Source: Ga0077527 sp038144955
GTDB lineage: Bacteria > Pseudomonadota > Gammaproteobacteria > Burkholderiales > SG8-41
Assembly (NCBI GenBank): GCA_038144955.1
Contig: JAYQOT010000064.1
Coordinates: 1 to 11,568 of the forward strand
Reading direction: 5' to 3'
Length of the DNA: 11,568 nucleotides
The notes beneath the pieces are model-generated. The model saw only the letters and a list, made by a program, of their open reading frames with translations, was not told the origin of the DNA and ran no database searches. Positions 1-6,780 of this stretch are shown piece by piece (the first letter of the stretch is position 1; the number at the start of each line of letters is the position of its first letter). The translations under genes were made by a program, and so were the position numbers.

Positions 1-1938
1 CCCGTTGGCATTTTCGTCTTTCAAATCCTGCCCGCGGGTGAAGTTAATGATGGCATCCCGTTCAGTCGTACTCGCCGCCCCTAGTGCGGCCTGGGTCACG
101 TTGGTATTGTTGAAAGCAACCAAGCTGCTGCAGGTTGTCGGGCTGGTACAGGTATATATATTGCGGTTTTCAACATAAGTCAGCGGAGAAGCGCTGGGGT
201 TGTTGCCCCTGCGGATCACTTCTGCCGTGGCACCCTTCTCCACCATCGGCCCGTCGGGCAGATCCGAGAACACGCTGGTGGTACTGGTCAGGCACAAACC
301 GGCGCCATCCGCCGAAAAATTCCAGAAAGTCCCGCTGTCTGTCGTCCAGTAGCTGGCAGCACAGGCCTGCACGAAGCCGGTCGCCGCCGCCACCGCCTCA
401 AGACCATCCTTGTCAGCCAGCTTGGCCTCATTGTTGAACAGGGCGATCTGGTAGCGCTTGAGATTGCCATACCAGTTCGGCCGCGCATCAGCATTGGGCC
501 TGAACATGCCGATGAACACCTGGTTTTCGTTCTGCGAACGGTTGGTCGCATTGATCGGCAAGCTGGCGGAAGCGAACACGCTGTTGACCGCCTGGATTTC
601 CACCAGGATTTCGCGCAAGGCGTTAAGGATGGCATTTTCATTGGTCGCCTGGAAATAACGCCCCCCGCCAACCTTGGCCATGTTCTGCAGCAACGAAGTC
701 TGACGTGAATCCGGCGCGTCCTTGAACACGTCGATGGTATAAGTCGCCACATTCTGCTGGCCCAGTGCGGAATTGACGTCGGTGGTGTAGAGAAACTTGG
801 CCCATTCATCGGCATACCGTGCATCCGCGTTGCTGGGCAGAGCTGCAGCACCGGTCGGGGTGACCGTAATGACCGAACTCGTTCCCTTGACGGTGAATTC
901 GCGGGAATTGGGGTTAGTGCACAAAGCAGTGGTGCCAGCACTGATGGTCGCCACATCACAGGTAAAACTGTTGGGATCGGCATTCGGATTGGCTGCCGAC
1001 AAACTCGCCTGATCAAGATTCGCCGTACAGTCGGCCGCCCGGCGAGCAGGCAAAGTGGCCGCCGGATTGCCGGAGGCCGATCCACAAGCCTGACCCGCAC
1101 TGATAGAGGTCACGACGGTCGATGAACTCCACTGCTGCATGGGCAACTGCGAAGCGTTCCCGCCAACACCGGTCAACAGGGACGCAGGAGCATCCTGCAC
1201 CGGAAACCCGTTGCCGATGAAAATGATGTAGTTCTTGGCACAGCTGTTAGTACTGTCGATCGGTGGCTGATATTCCACAAAAGGGTTGGTGAAAGCCCTT
1301 CTGTCGGTTCTGGTATCGGGGTTTCCCGAATAGCGCAGCGGGCCGAATTGGCTGGCGCTGATGGGCGACCCGGCCACATTGGTCGTCGCATTGGCCGGGC
1401 TGGTATACCCGCCGAAATATTTGAAGGCCTCGAACAGAGCGGCGCTGTAATCCACGTTTGAACCCACGCTCTCGTTGAGCGTCCCGCTGCTGTAATTGTT
1501 GAATATGCAATTGGGCGTTCCGTTGAGGCTGTTGGGCCCGTTAACGCAAGACGATGTGCCGATCATCTCCTGCAGCGCCGCCTTGTTGGTCGCGTTCATC
1601 TGGCTGATTGCAAAACGCGGATAAGCGCCGTCCTTGTTGCCACTGCCAGTTCCCGCAGTAAGCATCATCAAACCGAGGTTGATGCCTTCACTCAACTCTC
1701 CAACGACCGTGCGCAGTGAACGCAACTCGGCCTGCCCCTGCTTTTCACCACCGGGCCAGTGCTGGGCGGCAGAAGCCCAGTTCGCACTGTTGTCGATAAT
1801 GATCAATACGTTTGGGCGTGTGGCCGCCGTAGCCGCTGCAGACCCCACAAAAAGGTCAATGTCCTCTGCCCTGACTGCATCCGGTCCCGGCAGAAGCAAC
1901 ATGGCAAGAGCCAAAGGCAGGATCGAAAATTTTTTCAT
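1..1938 (-). CDS. pilY1: Type IV pilus tip adhesin/assembly protein PilY1, N-terminal 646 residues (runs off the window)
   Basis: An open frame of 646 codons runs from ATG at 1938 to base 1 without a stop; the C-terminus lies outside. Residues 1-24 are a clear Sec signal peptide (MKKF, a Leu/Ala-rich core, then AVRA before EDID), which fixes the start. A von Willebrand A-like region follows: the strand PNVLIIIDNSAN (42-53) occupies the MIDAS position, and YTIDVFKDAP plus GGRYFQATNENAILNALREI (about 400-444) are the closing strands and helix. The motif is DNSAN, not the canonical DxSxS. About ten cysteines, several closely paired (131/144, 526/549, 597/603), suggest disulfides in an exported protein. 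NRNIYTC (591-597) looks like the start of the PilY1 C-terminal beta-propeller. PilY1 proteins act with minor pilins at the pilus tip in assembly, retraction control and adhesion. The gene follows pilX by 43 nt, with only a weak ribosome site (GGACGG). Identification rests on architecture and neighbours. Confidence 0.9.
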   Translation of the reverse strand, partial: MKKFSILPLALAMLLLPGPDAVRAEDIDLFVGSAAATAATRPNVLIIIDNSANWASAAQHWPGGEKQGQAELRSLRTVVGELSEGINLGLMMLTAGTGSGNKDGAYPRFAISQMNATNKAALQEMIGTSSCVNGPNSLNGTPNCIFNNYSSGTLNESVGSNVDYSAALFEAFKYFGGYTSPANATTNVAGSPISASQFGPLRYSGNPDTRTDRRAFTNPFVEYQPPIDSTNSCAKNYIIFIGNGFPVQDAPASLLTGVGGNASQLPMQQWSSSTVVTSISAGQACGSASGNPAATLPARRAADCTANLDQASLSAANPNADPNSFTCDVATISAGTTALCTNPNSREFTVKGTSSVITVTPTGAAALPSNADARYADEWAKFLYTTDVNSALGQQNVATYTIDVFKDAPDSRQTSLLQNMAKVGGGRYFQATNENAILNALREILVEIQAVNSVFASASLPINATNRSQNENQVFIGMFRPNADARPNWYGNLKRYQIALFNNEAKLADKDGLEAVAAATGFVQACAASYWTTDSGTFWNFSADGAGLCLTSTTSVFSDLPDGPMVEKGATAEVIRRGNNPSASPLTYVENRNIYTCTSPTTCSSLVAFNNTNVTQAALGAASTTERDAIINFTRGQDLKDENANG

Positions 1939-1981
1939 GTCAAAAACCGTCCAAAAGGATTTACTGGTCGACCAATTGAAA

Positions 1982-2551
1982 TTAGAGGCAAGTTGCAGTG
2001 GTGTCGTCCGAGCTGACGCGAACGCGAATGCCTTGCGTTACAGTCGCTTTGGCGCCCGTTGCGACCCCGGTTGTTACGGCGGTGATTTCCCAAACAGTAT
2101 CTGCACAGAGGGAATCTCCACTCGCGCTGCCGGTTACGCCGAATTGTTGCTGCTGCCCTGCAGCACACCCCAAATCCTCGCTATCACTGAGATTGAGTTT
2201 ACCAATTTTGATCGGACTAACAAAAACACAAGCGGGTTGCGGACTGAGAACCGTGGTGTAGTCATTGACACCATCGCCATTGACGTCAGTGCAGGCGGTA
2301 TTGGCAGTTCCACCGCAAGGATTGACAACAGCATTCGCCGGGCTGGAAATGAACGTAGGGGTACTCAGCACTGTTTCCACAAGCTGCTGCGCCGCACCCA
2401 CGGCTTCGCTGCGAGCCTGCATATTGCCCACTACTTTGAGGTTAGTAGTGCCGGTATTCATCGCCGTAACCGCAAAAAGAGTAAGCATGACCAGCATCAC
2501 CAAAGCAACGACCAGGGTCATGCCCTGCTGGGTCCGGATATGCAAATTCAT
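1982..2551 (-). CDS. pilX: Type IV pilus minor pilin PilX
   Basis: A 189-residue prepilin-like protein. The short basic leader MNLHIRTQQG is followed by a hydrophobic helix (about 11-31), with predicted PilD cleavage after G10. Mature residue 5 is Val (MTLVV) instead of the Glu of most pilins; PilX and GspK-like pilins often lack this Glu, which fits a subunit at the filament tip. The globular part has six cysteines (79, 87, 108, 129, 149, 188) and the acidic loop DVNGDGVND (89-97), which resembles a calcium-binding loop. An AGGAG ribosome site at 2565-2561 lies 9 nt before the ATG. The start overlaps the pilW stop as ATGA, indicating translational coupling. PilX is an inner-membrane, then tip, minor pilin that works with PilV, PilW, PilE and PilY1. 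The name rests on the N-terminus and on its place between pilW and pilY1. Confidence 0.9.
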   Translation of the reverse strand: MNLHIRTQQGMTLVVALVMLVMLTLFAVTAMNTGTTNLKVVGNMQARSEAVGAAQQLVETVLSTPTFISSPANAVVNPCGGTANTACTDVNGDGVNDYTTVLSPQPACVFVSPIKIGKLNLSDSEDLGCAAGQQQQFGVTGSASGDSLCADTVWEITAVTTGVATGAKATVTQGIRVRVSSDDTTATCL

Positions 2552-3627
2552 GGTTGATCTCTCCTGCCGGAAGGATTTACCACTCTGACTACGTTGGTAT
2601 AGACGTGACGACGGTAACCGTCGGAAAACGGACCTAGAACGATGGGATTCCCTGCGGAGTCGTTGCCCAGGGTATAAGTCTTGCTGTCGGTATGCCCCGG
2701 AGACCGTTCGATATTGCGCGCCAGGACATGGATGTGTGCGGTCACAACATCCCGCCAGTTATCAATTGCGTTGCAGTCAGTACACCCCCCGAAGGTATAG
2801 GTGGCCGGATCAGAGGTATAGGCTTCGGGGCTCCCATCCCTGCTGCTGACCGGCGTTGGCAACTTGTCTACGCCATAGGAGATACGGAAAAATTCAATAC
2901 CTTCAACCAGCGGGGTTTCCGTGAACCCGGACCCCGTAAATTCCATGCGCTTGAGCGTCGGAATATTCTGGCCAGCGCCATTGGTGTCGCTGATAAAGTA
3001 GATATTGGTAAAAAACTGCCTCAAGGCCGCACGGGTCGCACAGTCCCTGATCCTCAGGGTGAAAGTGGCGGTTCCAGAAAGCCCCAGCACATAAGGAGTG
3101 GTAGGTGCTTCACTGTCGCACAGGGAGATCTGCAGGTACGGGCTACCCCCAGCAGCTGCAGGACAGCCCGCAACACCGGCAGCACATGAGCGAACGCGCC
3201 TCACAACCAGAACGTCAGTATTGGATTTGATGGTTGGAACACAAGAAGGGAGGACACTACCTGCGGGGTAGCCCTGAAGGTGCATCGGGAGCGCGGATTC
3301 CAGTACAGAAAGCGTGGTTGAGCAGGGATCGGGCAAAGCACCCGGGGACGCGAGGGTTCCCACGTTAAGTTCACCCATGAATCCCGCAAGACGCACATCA
3401 TCTGAAAGCAGTTCCACGGCATACCGTCCGTTTTCTATTTGACGGCTGGTGCGTTCAATTTCATTACGCGATGCACTGGTGTTAATAAAAACGCTGGTTA
3501 CCGCAGTCAAAATCACCAAGGCCAAGGCTATGGAAATCATCAGCTCTACCAGAGAAAGACCGGCCATCTTGCGCTGGCGCGCTTTCAACCCTTCTCTGAT
3601 CAACACGTTCTGATTAATGATGGTCAT
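2548..3627 (-). CDS. pilW: Type IV pilus minor pilin PilW
   Basis: A 359-residue large minor pilin. The class III leader is long (23 residues, many basic), ending KMAG, followed by LSLVELMISIALALVIL, with Glu at mature position 5 (residue 28). Leu rather than Phe at +1 is common in PilW. Further PilW-like signatures are DDVRLAGFMGE (76-86) and a C-terminal stretch YRRHVYTNVVRVVNPSGRR (338-356). About nine cysteines, including GGCTDCN (280-286), suggest disulfide bonding in the periplasm. I chose the ATG at 3627 because it overlaps the pilV stop as ATGA; an in-frame ATG four codons upstream lies inside pilV. The ribosome site is weak, so translation probably depends on coupling to pilV. In characterised systems PilW is part of the tip priming complex. 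Confidence 0.92.
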   Translation of the reverse strand: MTIINQNVLIREGLKARQRKMAGLSLVELMISIALALVILTAVTSVFINTSASRNEIERTSRQIENGRYAVELLSDDVRLAGFMGELNVGTLASPGALPDPCSTTLSVLESALPMHLQGYPAGSVLPSCVPTIKSNTDVLVVRRVRSCAAGVAGCPAAAGGSPYLQISLCDSEAPTTPYVLGLSGTATFTLRIRDCATRAALRQFFTNIYFISDTNGAGQNIPTLKRMEFTGSGFTETPLVEGIEFFRISYGVDKLPTPVSSRDGSPEAYTSDPATYTFGGCTDCNAIDNWRDVVTAHIHVLARNIERSPGHTDSKTYTLGNDSAGNPIVLGPFSDGYRRHVYTNVVRVVNPSGRRDQP

Positions 3628-4214
3628 GGTGTGACACAAGCCCCGGTAGTAGGATCATTCTGCAGACAGCCGATCACGATCGTGGCAACAAGGGCGCGTC
3701 GCGTAGCCTCGTTGCCATAGAGCCCGGAGCCACAGGCTGAATTAGGCACAGCGGTAGGGGTCAGGCCCTGCCATACGACGGCAACATTCATTTGCCGCGG
3801 CATTGTGGTTACGGGGTTGGAAATGCATCCTCTGGCCCCGATCATTGCGCCCACACTCTGGGTGCCTGAAGTTTCAGCGGCGCCAAGCAGCATGTTTCCC
3901 CACTCGCACAAATCTAGATCCGCCCCGGTTTTACCAGCGCAGCTTATTATCGTATTGCCCTCACCCAAGGGTGTGGCGGTAACGTAAGCAGTCGCATTTT
4001 TCCGGTTGCCGTTAATGCGGGCCACCATATCCTGCAAAACCAGTATGGCCTGAGCCCTTTGGTAAGCCTCTATTTCCGCGACCTGGATACGGGCCTGTAA
4101 TCCCGCCAATCCGAGCAAGCCGATCGTCAGTATCACTATGGTCACCAGGATTTCAATCATCGTGAAACCCGACTGATCCTTTCGGCACACGGACAGGGAA
4201 ACTCTCATATTCAT
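3624..4214 (-). CDS. pilV: Type IV pilus minor pilin PilV
   Basis: A 196-residue prepilin. The leader ends QSG16 and the mature protein begins FTMIEILVTIVILTIGLLGL, with Glu at +5 (residue 21). The segment ILTIGLLGLAGLQ (28-40) followed by an amphipathic helix with EAYQRAQAIL and MVARINGNR (about 49-71) is typical of PilV. Six cysteines occur in the globular part (92, 103, 130, 161, 183, 193). The chosen ATG overlaps the fimT stop as ATGA and has a good AGGGAG site 7 nt upstream (4227-4222). The Met two codons later is too far from that site, and the open frame upstream of 4214 lies inside fimT. PilV belongs to the minor-pilin priming complex of the type IV pilus, processed by the PilD peptidase at the inner membrane. 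Confidence 0.93.
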   Translation of the reverse strand: MNMRVSLSVCRKDQSGFTMIEILVTIVILTIGLLGLAGLQARIQVAEIEAYQRAQAILVLQDMVARINGNRKNATAYVTATPLGEGNTIISCAGKTGADLDLCEWGNMLLGAAETSGTQSVGAMIGARGCISNPVTTMPRQMNVAVVWQGLTPTAVPNSACGSGLYGNEATRRALVATIVIGCLQNDPTTGACVTP

Positions 4215-4699
4215 GGACAAACTCCCTGCTGGGTAACCGGACGCCCGCTCAGGTCTATGCTCACGCATCGTGAATTGGCGCTGTTCACTCCCGGCGCGGT
4301 CAGGCTGAACGATGTCACGGCCGCACTCAGCCTCCCCATGCCGAGATAAATGACGCTTGCCGGGCCGGTCAGGGTTATTCCGTTAAAGGCGGACTGGCTG
4401 CGGAGCGTGGTTCCAGTCGCCGTCTCGGTGACCGTCCAGCCGCTGGCCCAGTTACCCCCTACCGGCGTGACAGTGACAGATCCGTTACGGGTAATGGCCT
4501 CGCTGCGCGCATAAACCAAGGTGGAATAGATGTCGAAACTGGCGCTTTTGACACTGTGGTTGGCGATGAAATTGCCCAGATAGGGCATGCCGACACCCGC
4601 AAGAATTGCGAGGATTGCAATGACCAGCAGCAACTCAACCAGCGTAAAGCCCCTGTCTGCTGGCTGAGAACTTTTACACCGGGTGCGAGTAATCACCAT
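4211..4699 (-). CDS. fimT: GspH/FimT-family minor pilin
   Basis: A 162-residue pseudopilin of the GspH/FimT type. The leader ends ADRG17, followed by FTLVELLLVIAILAILAGVG with Glu at +5 (residue 22). The helix continuation SFDIYSTLVYARSEAITRNG (54-73) is the characteristic GspH/FimT segment. The C-terminal pair C145/C161, in RCVSIDLSGRP and QQGVCP, matches the usual disulfide loop of this family. The ATG overlaps the end of pilE by 7 nt (ATGGTGA), and no strong ribosome site is visible, so it is probably coupled to pilE. FimT or FimU proteins are minor pilins; in some bacteria FimT binds DNA during natural transformation, and the sequence here cannot tell which role applies. The fimT/fimU distinction is uncertain. 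Confidence 0.88.
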   Translation of the reverse strand: MVITRTRCKSSQPADRGFTLVELLLVIAILAILAGVGMPYLGNFIANHSVKSASFDIYSTLVYARSEAITRNGSVTVTPVGGNWASGWTVTETATGTTLRSQSAFNGITLTGPASVIYLGMGRLSAAVTSFSLTAPGVNSANSRCVSIDLSGRPVTQQGVCP

Positions 4700-5097
4700 C
4701 CAGGCTGTCCGCCGCGGGTTTTGGCGCCAAGATTATTAAGGGTTAAAACCCCATCGGTAGCCTGCGCCTGACCGACAACCGGAGTCGCGGTGATGGTAAA
4801 TTCCGGTGGTATTGCCGGCGCGGCTGGATCAATAGTGATCGTGTAATAAGTCGAAACGTCGGTTGGTACGGTCAGGCCCAAGGTCGTCAGCGCACCAGCG
4901 CCAACAGCATAGTTGCGGGCATCCAGCAGGTACTGATTCTGGCGGTTGGCAACCTCCATCATGTATGTTTGCGCAGTGGCGCGACGCCCCTTATTCACAT
5001 GCTCCTTGTATGAGGGGACGCCAATGGCAAGCAAAACGCCAATGATCGCGATGACAATCAGCAGTTCAACCAGCGTGAACCCGATATTTCTGTTCAT
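4693..5097 (-). CDS. pilE: Type IV pilin PilE-like (minor pilin)
   Basis: A 134-residue prepilin with a very short leader (MNRNIG) and mature N-terminus FTLVELLIVIAIIGVLLAIG, with Glu at +5 (residue 11). The helix continues through VPSYKEHVNKGRRATAQTYM (27-46), the PilE consensus. The protein ends in TLNNLGAKTRGGQPGW, resembling the conserved last strand of PilE-type minor pilins. Unusually, it has no cysteine, so the C-terminal disulfide loop of major pilins is missing. It is the first gene of the pilus cluster, 215 nt after ispH, with a good AGGAG ribosome site 6 nt before the ATG (5108-5104). The size and the minor-pilin neighbours favour a minor rather than major pilin, but the sequence does not settle this. 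Confidence 0.88.
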   Translation of the reverse strand: MNRNIGFTLVELLIVIAIIGVLLAIGVPSYKEHVNKGRRATAQTYMMEVANRQNQYLLDARNYAVGAGALTTLGLTVPTDVSTYYTITIDPAAPAIPPEFTITATPVVGQAQATDGVLTLNNLGAKTRGGQPGW

Positions 5098-5312
5098 TGA
5101 AAACTCCTTTTACTATCAGAATGATCATCCATGCAGCCCATCGGTTCCAGCATCTACCGATTAATGGTCGCTGAACAGGCATAAACGGTCTCAAGTTTAT
5201 GATGAACATGGCATTTTCGTGAAAAAATGCTCAAATTGAACGCTTGGAAAGCCCCTCCCTGAACTTCACCCTTAGCCCTGTTATTGTTGAATCACAGGCA
5301 AATAAGGAATTT
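5098..5312. other. ispH-pilE intergenic region, likely site of the pilus-cluster promoter
   Basis: This 215-nt gap is the longest non-coding stretch in the window and separates the housekeeping genes from the pilus cluster. It holds a 7-bp inverted repeat, GCATTTT and AAAATGC, at 5211-5217 and 5224-5230 with a 6-nt loop. The hairpin is AT-rich and not followed by a T-run on either strand, so it is not a convincing terminator. I found no clear sigma-54 motif (GG-N10-GC in good context) and only weak sigma-70 matches, for example TTCACG and TAAACT around 5223-5193 on the minus strand. A promoter here is inferred from position only. Confidence 0.4.
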
Positions 5313-6236
5313 TTATGCGCTAAGCCCTTTGGGCAGCGGGAACGTCACCCGCTCGGCAATGCCATCGAGTGCTGACACCGACTCGGCTCCCATGCTGCGC
5401 AGCCGCTCTATCACTGCCTGCACCAGCACTTCGGGCGCCGATGCGCCGGCAGTTACGCCGACAGAGTTCTTGCCGGCAACCCACGCGACCTGGAGTTCGC
5501 CGGCATTGTCGACCATGTAGGCCGGCACGCCCTGCTGCTCCGCCACTTCGCGCAACCGGTTCGAATTCGAGCTGTTGGGAGATCCGACCACGATGACCAC
5601 ATCGCAACGCTGCGCCAGGGCCTTGATCGCGTCCTGCCGGTTTTGCGTCGCGTAGCAGATGTCGTCTTTTTTGGGGCCGACGATGTTGGGAAAACGCCCG
5701 CGGATTGCAGTGATGGTGCGCGCCGCATCATCCATCGACAGAGTGGTCTGCGTGACATAAGCCAGGTTGCGCTCATCCTGCACCTGGAGCCTGGCCACAT
5801 CCTCGGGGCCCTCGACGAGGTGCATGCCACCGGCGCTTTGCCCCATCGTGCCTTCGACTTCGGGATGGCCGCGGTGACCGATCATGATGATCTCGCGACC
5901 CTGATCGCGCATTTTCGCAACCTCGACATGCACCTTGGTCACCAGCGGACAGGTGGCATCGAAAACCCGCAAGCCGCGCGCTTCGGCATCGCGACGCACC
6001 GTCTGCGACACGCCATGCGCACTGAAAATCACGGTACTGCCCTGCGGTATCTCATCGAGTTCCTCGACGAACACCGCACCCTTGCTGCGCAGATCGTTGA
6101 CCACGAACTTGTTGTGCACCACCTCGTGACGCACGTAGATCGGCGCGCCGTGGAGTTGCAGCGCACGTTCGACGATTTCGATCGCGCGATCGACACCGGC
6201 ACAGAAACCACGGGGATTGGCGAGCAGTACTTGCAT
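5313..6236 (-). CDS. ispH: 4-hydroxy-3-methylbut-2-enyl diphosphate reductase (IspH/LytB)
   Basis: The cytosolic iron-sulfur enzyme of the last MEP-pathway step, reducing HMBPP to isopentenyl and dimethylallyl diphosphate. The protein is 307 residues, slightly shorter than E. coli IspH. The N-terminus MQVLLANPRGFCAGVDRAIE is canonical and fixes the start. The three [4Fe-4S] ligands are C12 (FCAGV), C96 (ATCPLV) and C194 (ICYAT). Substrate-site residues are present: H41 (VVHN), H74 (SAHG), H124 and E126 (GHPEVEGT), T164-T165 (TQTTLS), S222-S223-N224 (NSSNSNRL) and S266 (GASAPE). No ribosome site precedes the ATG, but a perfect TATAAT ends 7 nt upstream (separate entry). It lies 76 nt after lspA; the fkpB gene often found between them is absent. 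Confidence 0.98.
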   Translation of the reverse strand: MQVLLANPRGFCAGVDRAIEIVERALQLHGAPIYVRHEVVHNKFVVNDLRSKGAVFVEELDEIPQGSTVIFSAHGVSQTVRRDAEARGLRVFDATCPLVTKVHVEVAKMRDQGREIIMIGHRGHPEVEGTMGQSAGGMHLVEGPEDVARLQVQDERNLAYVTQTTLSMDDAARTITAIRGRFPNIVGPKKDDICYATQNRQDAIKALAQRCDVVIVVGSPNSSNSNRLREVAEQQGVPAYMVDNAGELQVAWVAGKNSVGVTAGASAPEVLVQAVIERLRSMGAESVSALDGIAERVTFPLPKGLSA

Positions 6237-6243
6237 GTTGCTG

Positions 6244-6271
6244 ATTATAACTCTGGCGCTGAGTCCGTCAT
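6244..6271 (-). promoter_or_regulatory. Candidate sigma-70 promoter for ispH, predicting a leaderless or near-leaderless mRNA
   Basis: On the minus strand a consensus -10 box TATAAT lies at 6249-6244. A weak -35 candidate ATGACG (TGAC shared with TTGACA) lies at 6271-6266 with a 16-nt spacer. An AT-rich tract upstream (6281-6307) could act as an UP element. Only 7 nt (CAGCAAC) separate TATAAT from the ispH ATG, so the expected start point falls at or within about a base or two of the ATG. The lack of a purine-rich ribosome site there agrees with this. It is not proven; AT-rich spacers throw up TATAAT by chance, and read-through from lspA is also possible. Confidence 0.4.
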
Positions 6272-6280
6272 CGAAGAATG

Positions 6281-6307
6281 GTTATTTTTATTAATAAAAT
6301 CAATAAC
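6281..6307. repeat. AT-rich palindrome in the lspA-ispH spacer
   Basis: A perfect 14-bp palindrome, TTTTATTAATAAAA at 6286-6299, is flanked by GTTAT (6281-6285) and its complement ATAAC (6303-6307), with 3 unpaired bases on one side. It starts 6 nt beyond the lspA stop codon in the direction of transcription. It has no GC-rich stem, so it is unlikely to be an intrinsic terminator. It could be an UP element for the ispH promoter candidate or a binding site for a dimeric protein; both are guesses. Confidence 0.5.
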
Positions 6308-6312
6308 TTGCA

Positions 6313-6780
6313 TTATTTCCCCGAAGCCTGTCCGCTGCGCAATCCGTCAAAGATCAGCAGTGCAGCACCGCAGGTAATCGCTGAATCGGCGATGTTGAAC
6401 GCCGGCCAGTGCCAGCCGAAAGCGTGAAAATCCAGAAAATCAATGACTGCACCGACAGTCACGCGGTCGATCAGGTTGCCGATGGCTCCGCCGAGAATCA
6501 GGCTCAGCGCAATGCAGAACAAAGTCTGCTGCGCATAGCGGCGCAGCATGAATACGATCCATATCGAGGCAATGATGGCGATGGCGCTGAACAGTTCGCG
6601 CTGCCACCCGCCCATGCCGGCAAGAAAACTGAACGCAGCGCCGCGGTTGTAGACCAGCAGCAGGTTGAAGAACGCGGTCACCTCCAGCGGGGGCTGCCCG
6701 GCCAGCGCCTGGACTGCCGCGTACTTGGTGGCCTGGTCCAGCGCGATCACCACGCCGGAAATCAGCAGCCAGCGCCACAT
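6313..6780 (-). CDS. lspA: Lipoprotein signal peptidase (signal peptidase II)
   Basis: An inner-membrane aspartic protease that removes the signal peptide from diacylglyceryl-modified prolipoproteins. The protein is 155 residues with four expected membrane helices (roughly 3-22, 33-54, 62-79 and 133-146). Family motifs are all present: DQATK with D15, NRGAAFSF (45-52), GGAIGNLIDR (97-106), VIDFLDFH with catalytic D114, and FNIADSAI with catalytic D132. I chose the ATG at 6780 (MWRWLLISG) because it begins right at the first membrane helix and overlaps the ileS stop by one base (TGATG). The longer in-frame extension would lie inside ileS and adds a non-membranous N-terminus. No ribosome site is evident, so translation is probably coupled to ileS. 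The ileS-lspA order is common in proteobacteria. Confidence 0.97.
   Translation of the reverse strand: MWRWLLISGVVIALDQATKYAAVQALAGQPPLEVTAFFNLLLVYNRGAAFSFLAGMGGWQRELFSAIAIIASIWIVFMLRRYAQQTLFCIALSLILGGAIGNLIDRVTVGAVIDFLDFHAFGWHWPAFNIADSAITCGAALLIFDGLRSGQASGK

Noticed and set aside
288..1100. Open frame of 270 codons on the minus strand
   Set aside because: It is an alternative frame inside pilY1. The pilY1 frame is open over the whole stretch and protein-like; this one is Arg/Pro-rich without motifs.
1965..1974. 10-bp palindrome TGGTCGACCA between pilX and pilY1
   Set aside because: It is short, forms only a weak stem with no T-run, and palindromes of this size arise by chance.
1634..2557. 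Open frame of 307 codons on the plus strand
   Set aside because: It is antisense to pilX and the 5' part of pilY1, which have recognisable prepilin and signal-peptide starts; no recognisable domain is present.
5066..5209. Small minus-strand frame of 47 codons (MFIINLRPFM...) upstream of and overlapping the pilE start
   Set aside because: There is no ribosome site before its ATG, no recognisable product, and it runs into pilE in another frame. A regulatory upstream peptide cannot be excluded but nothing supports it.
5211..5230. Inverted repeat after ispH as an intrinsic terminator
   Set aside because: The stem is 7 bp and AT-rich, with no T-run following it, and it lies over 80 nt from the ispH stop.
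5643..6377. Open frame of 244 codons on the plus strand
   Set aside because: It is antisense to ispH, whose iron-sulfur ligands and motifs are complete.
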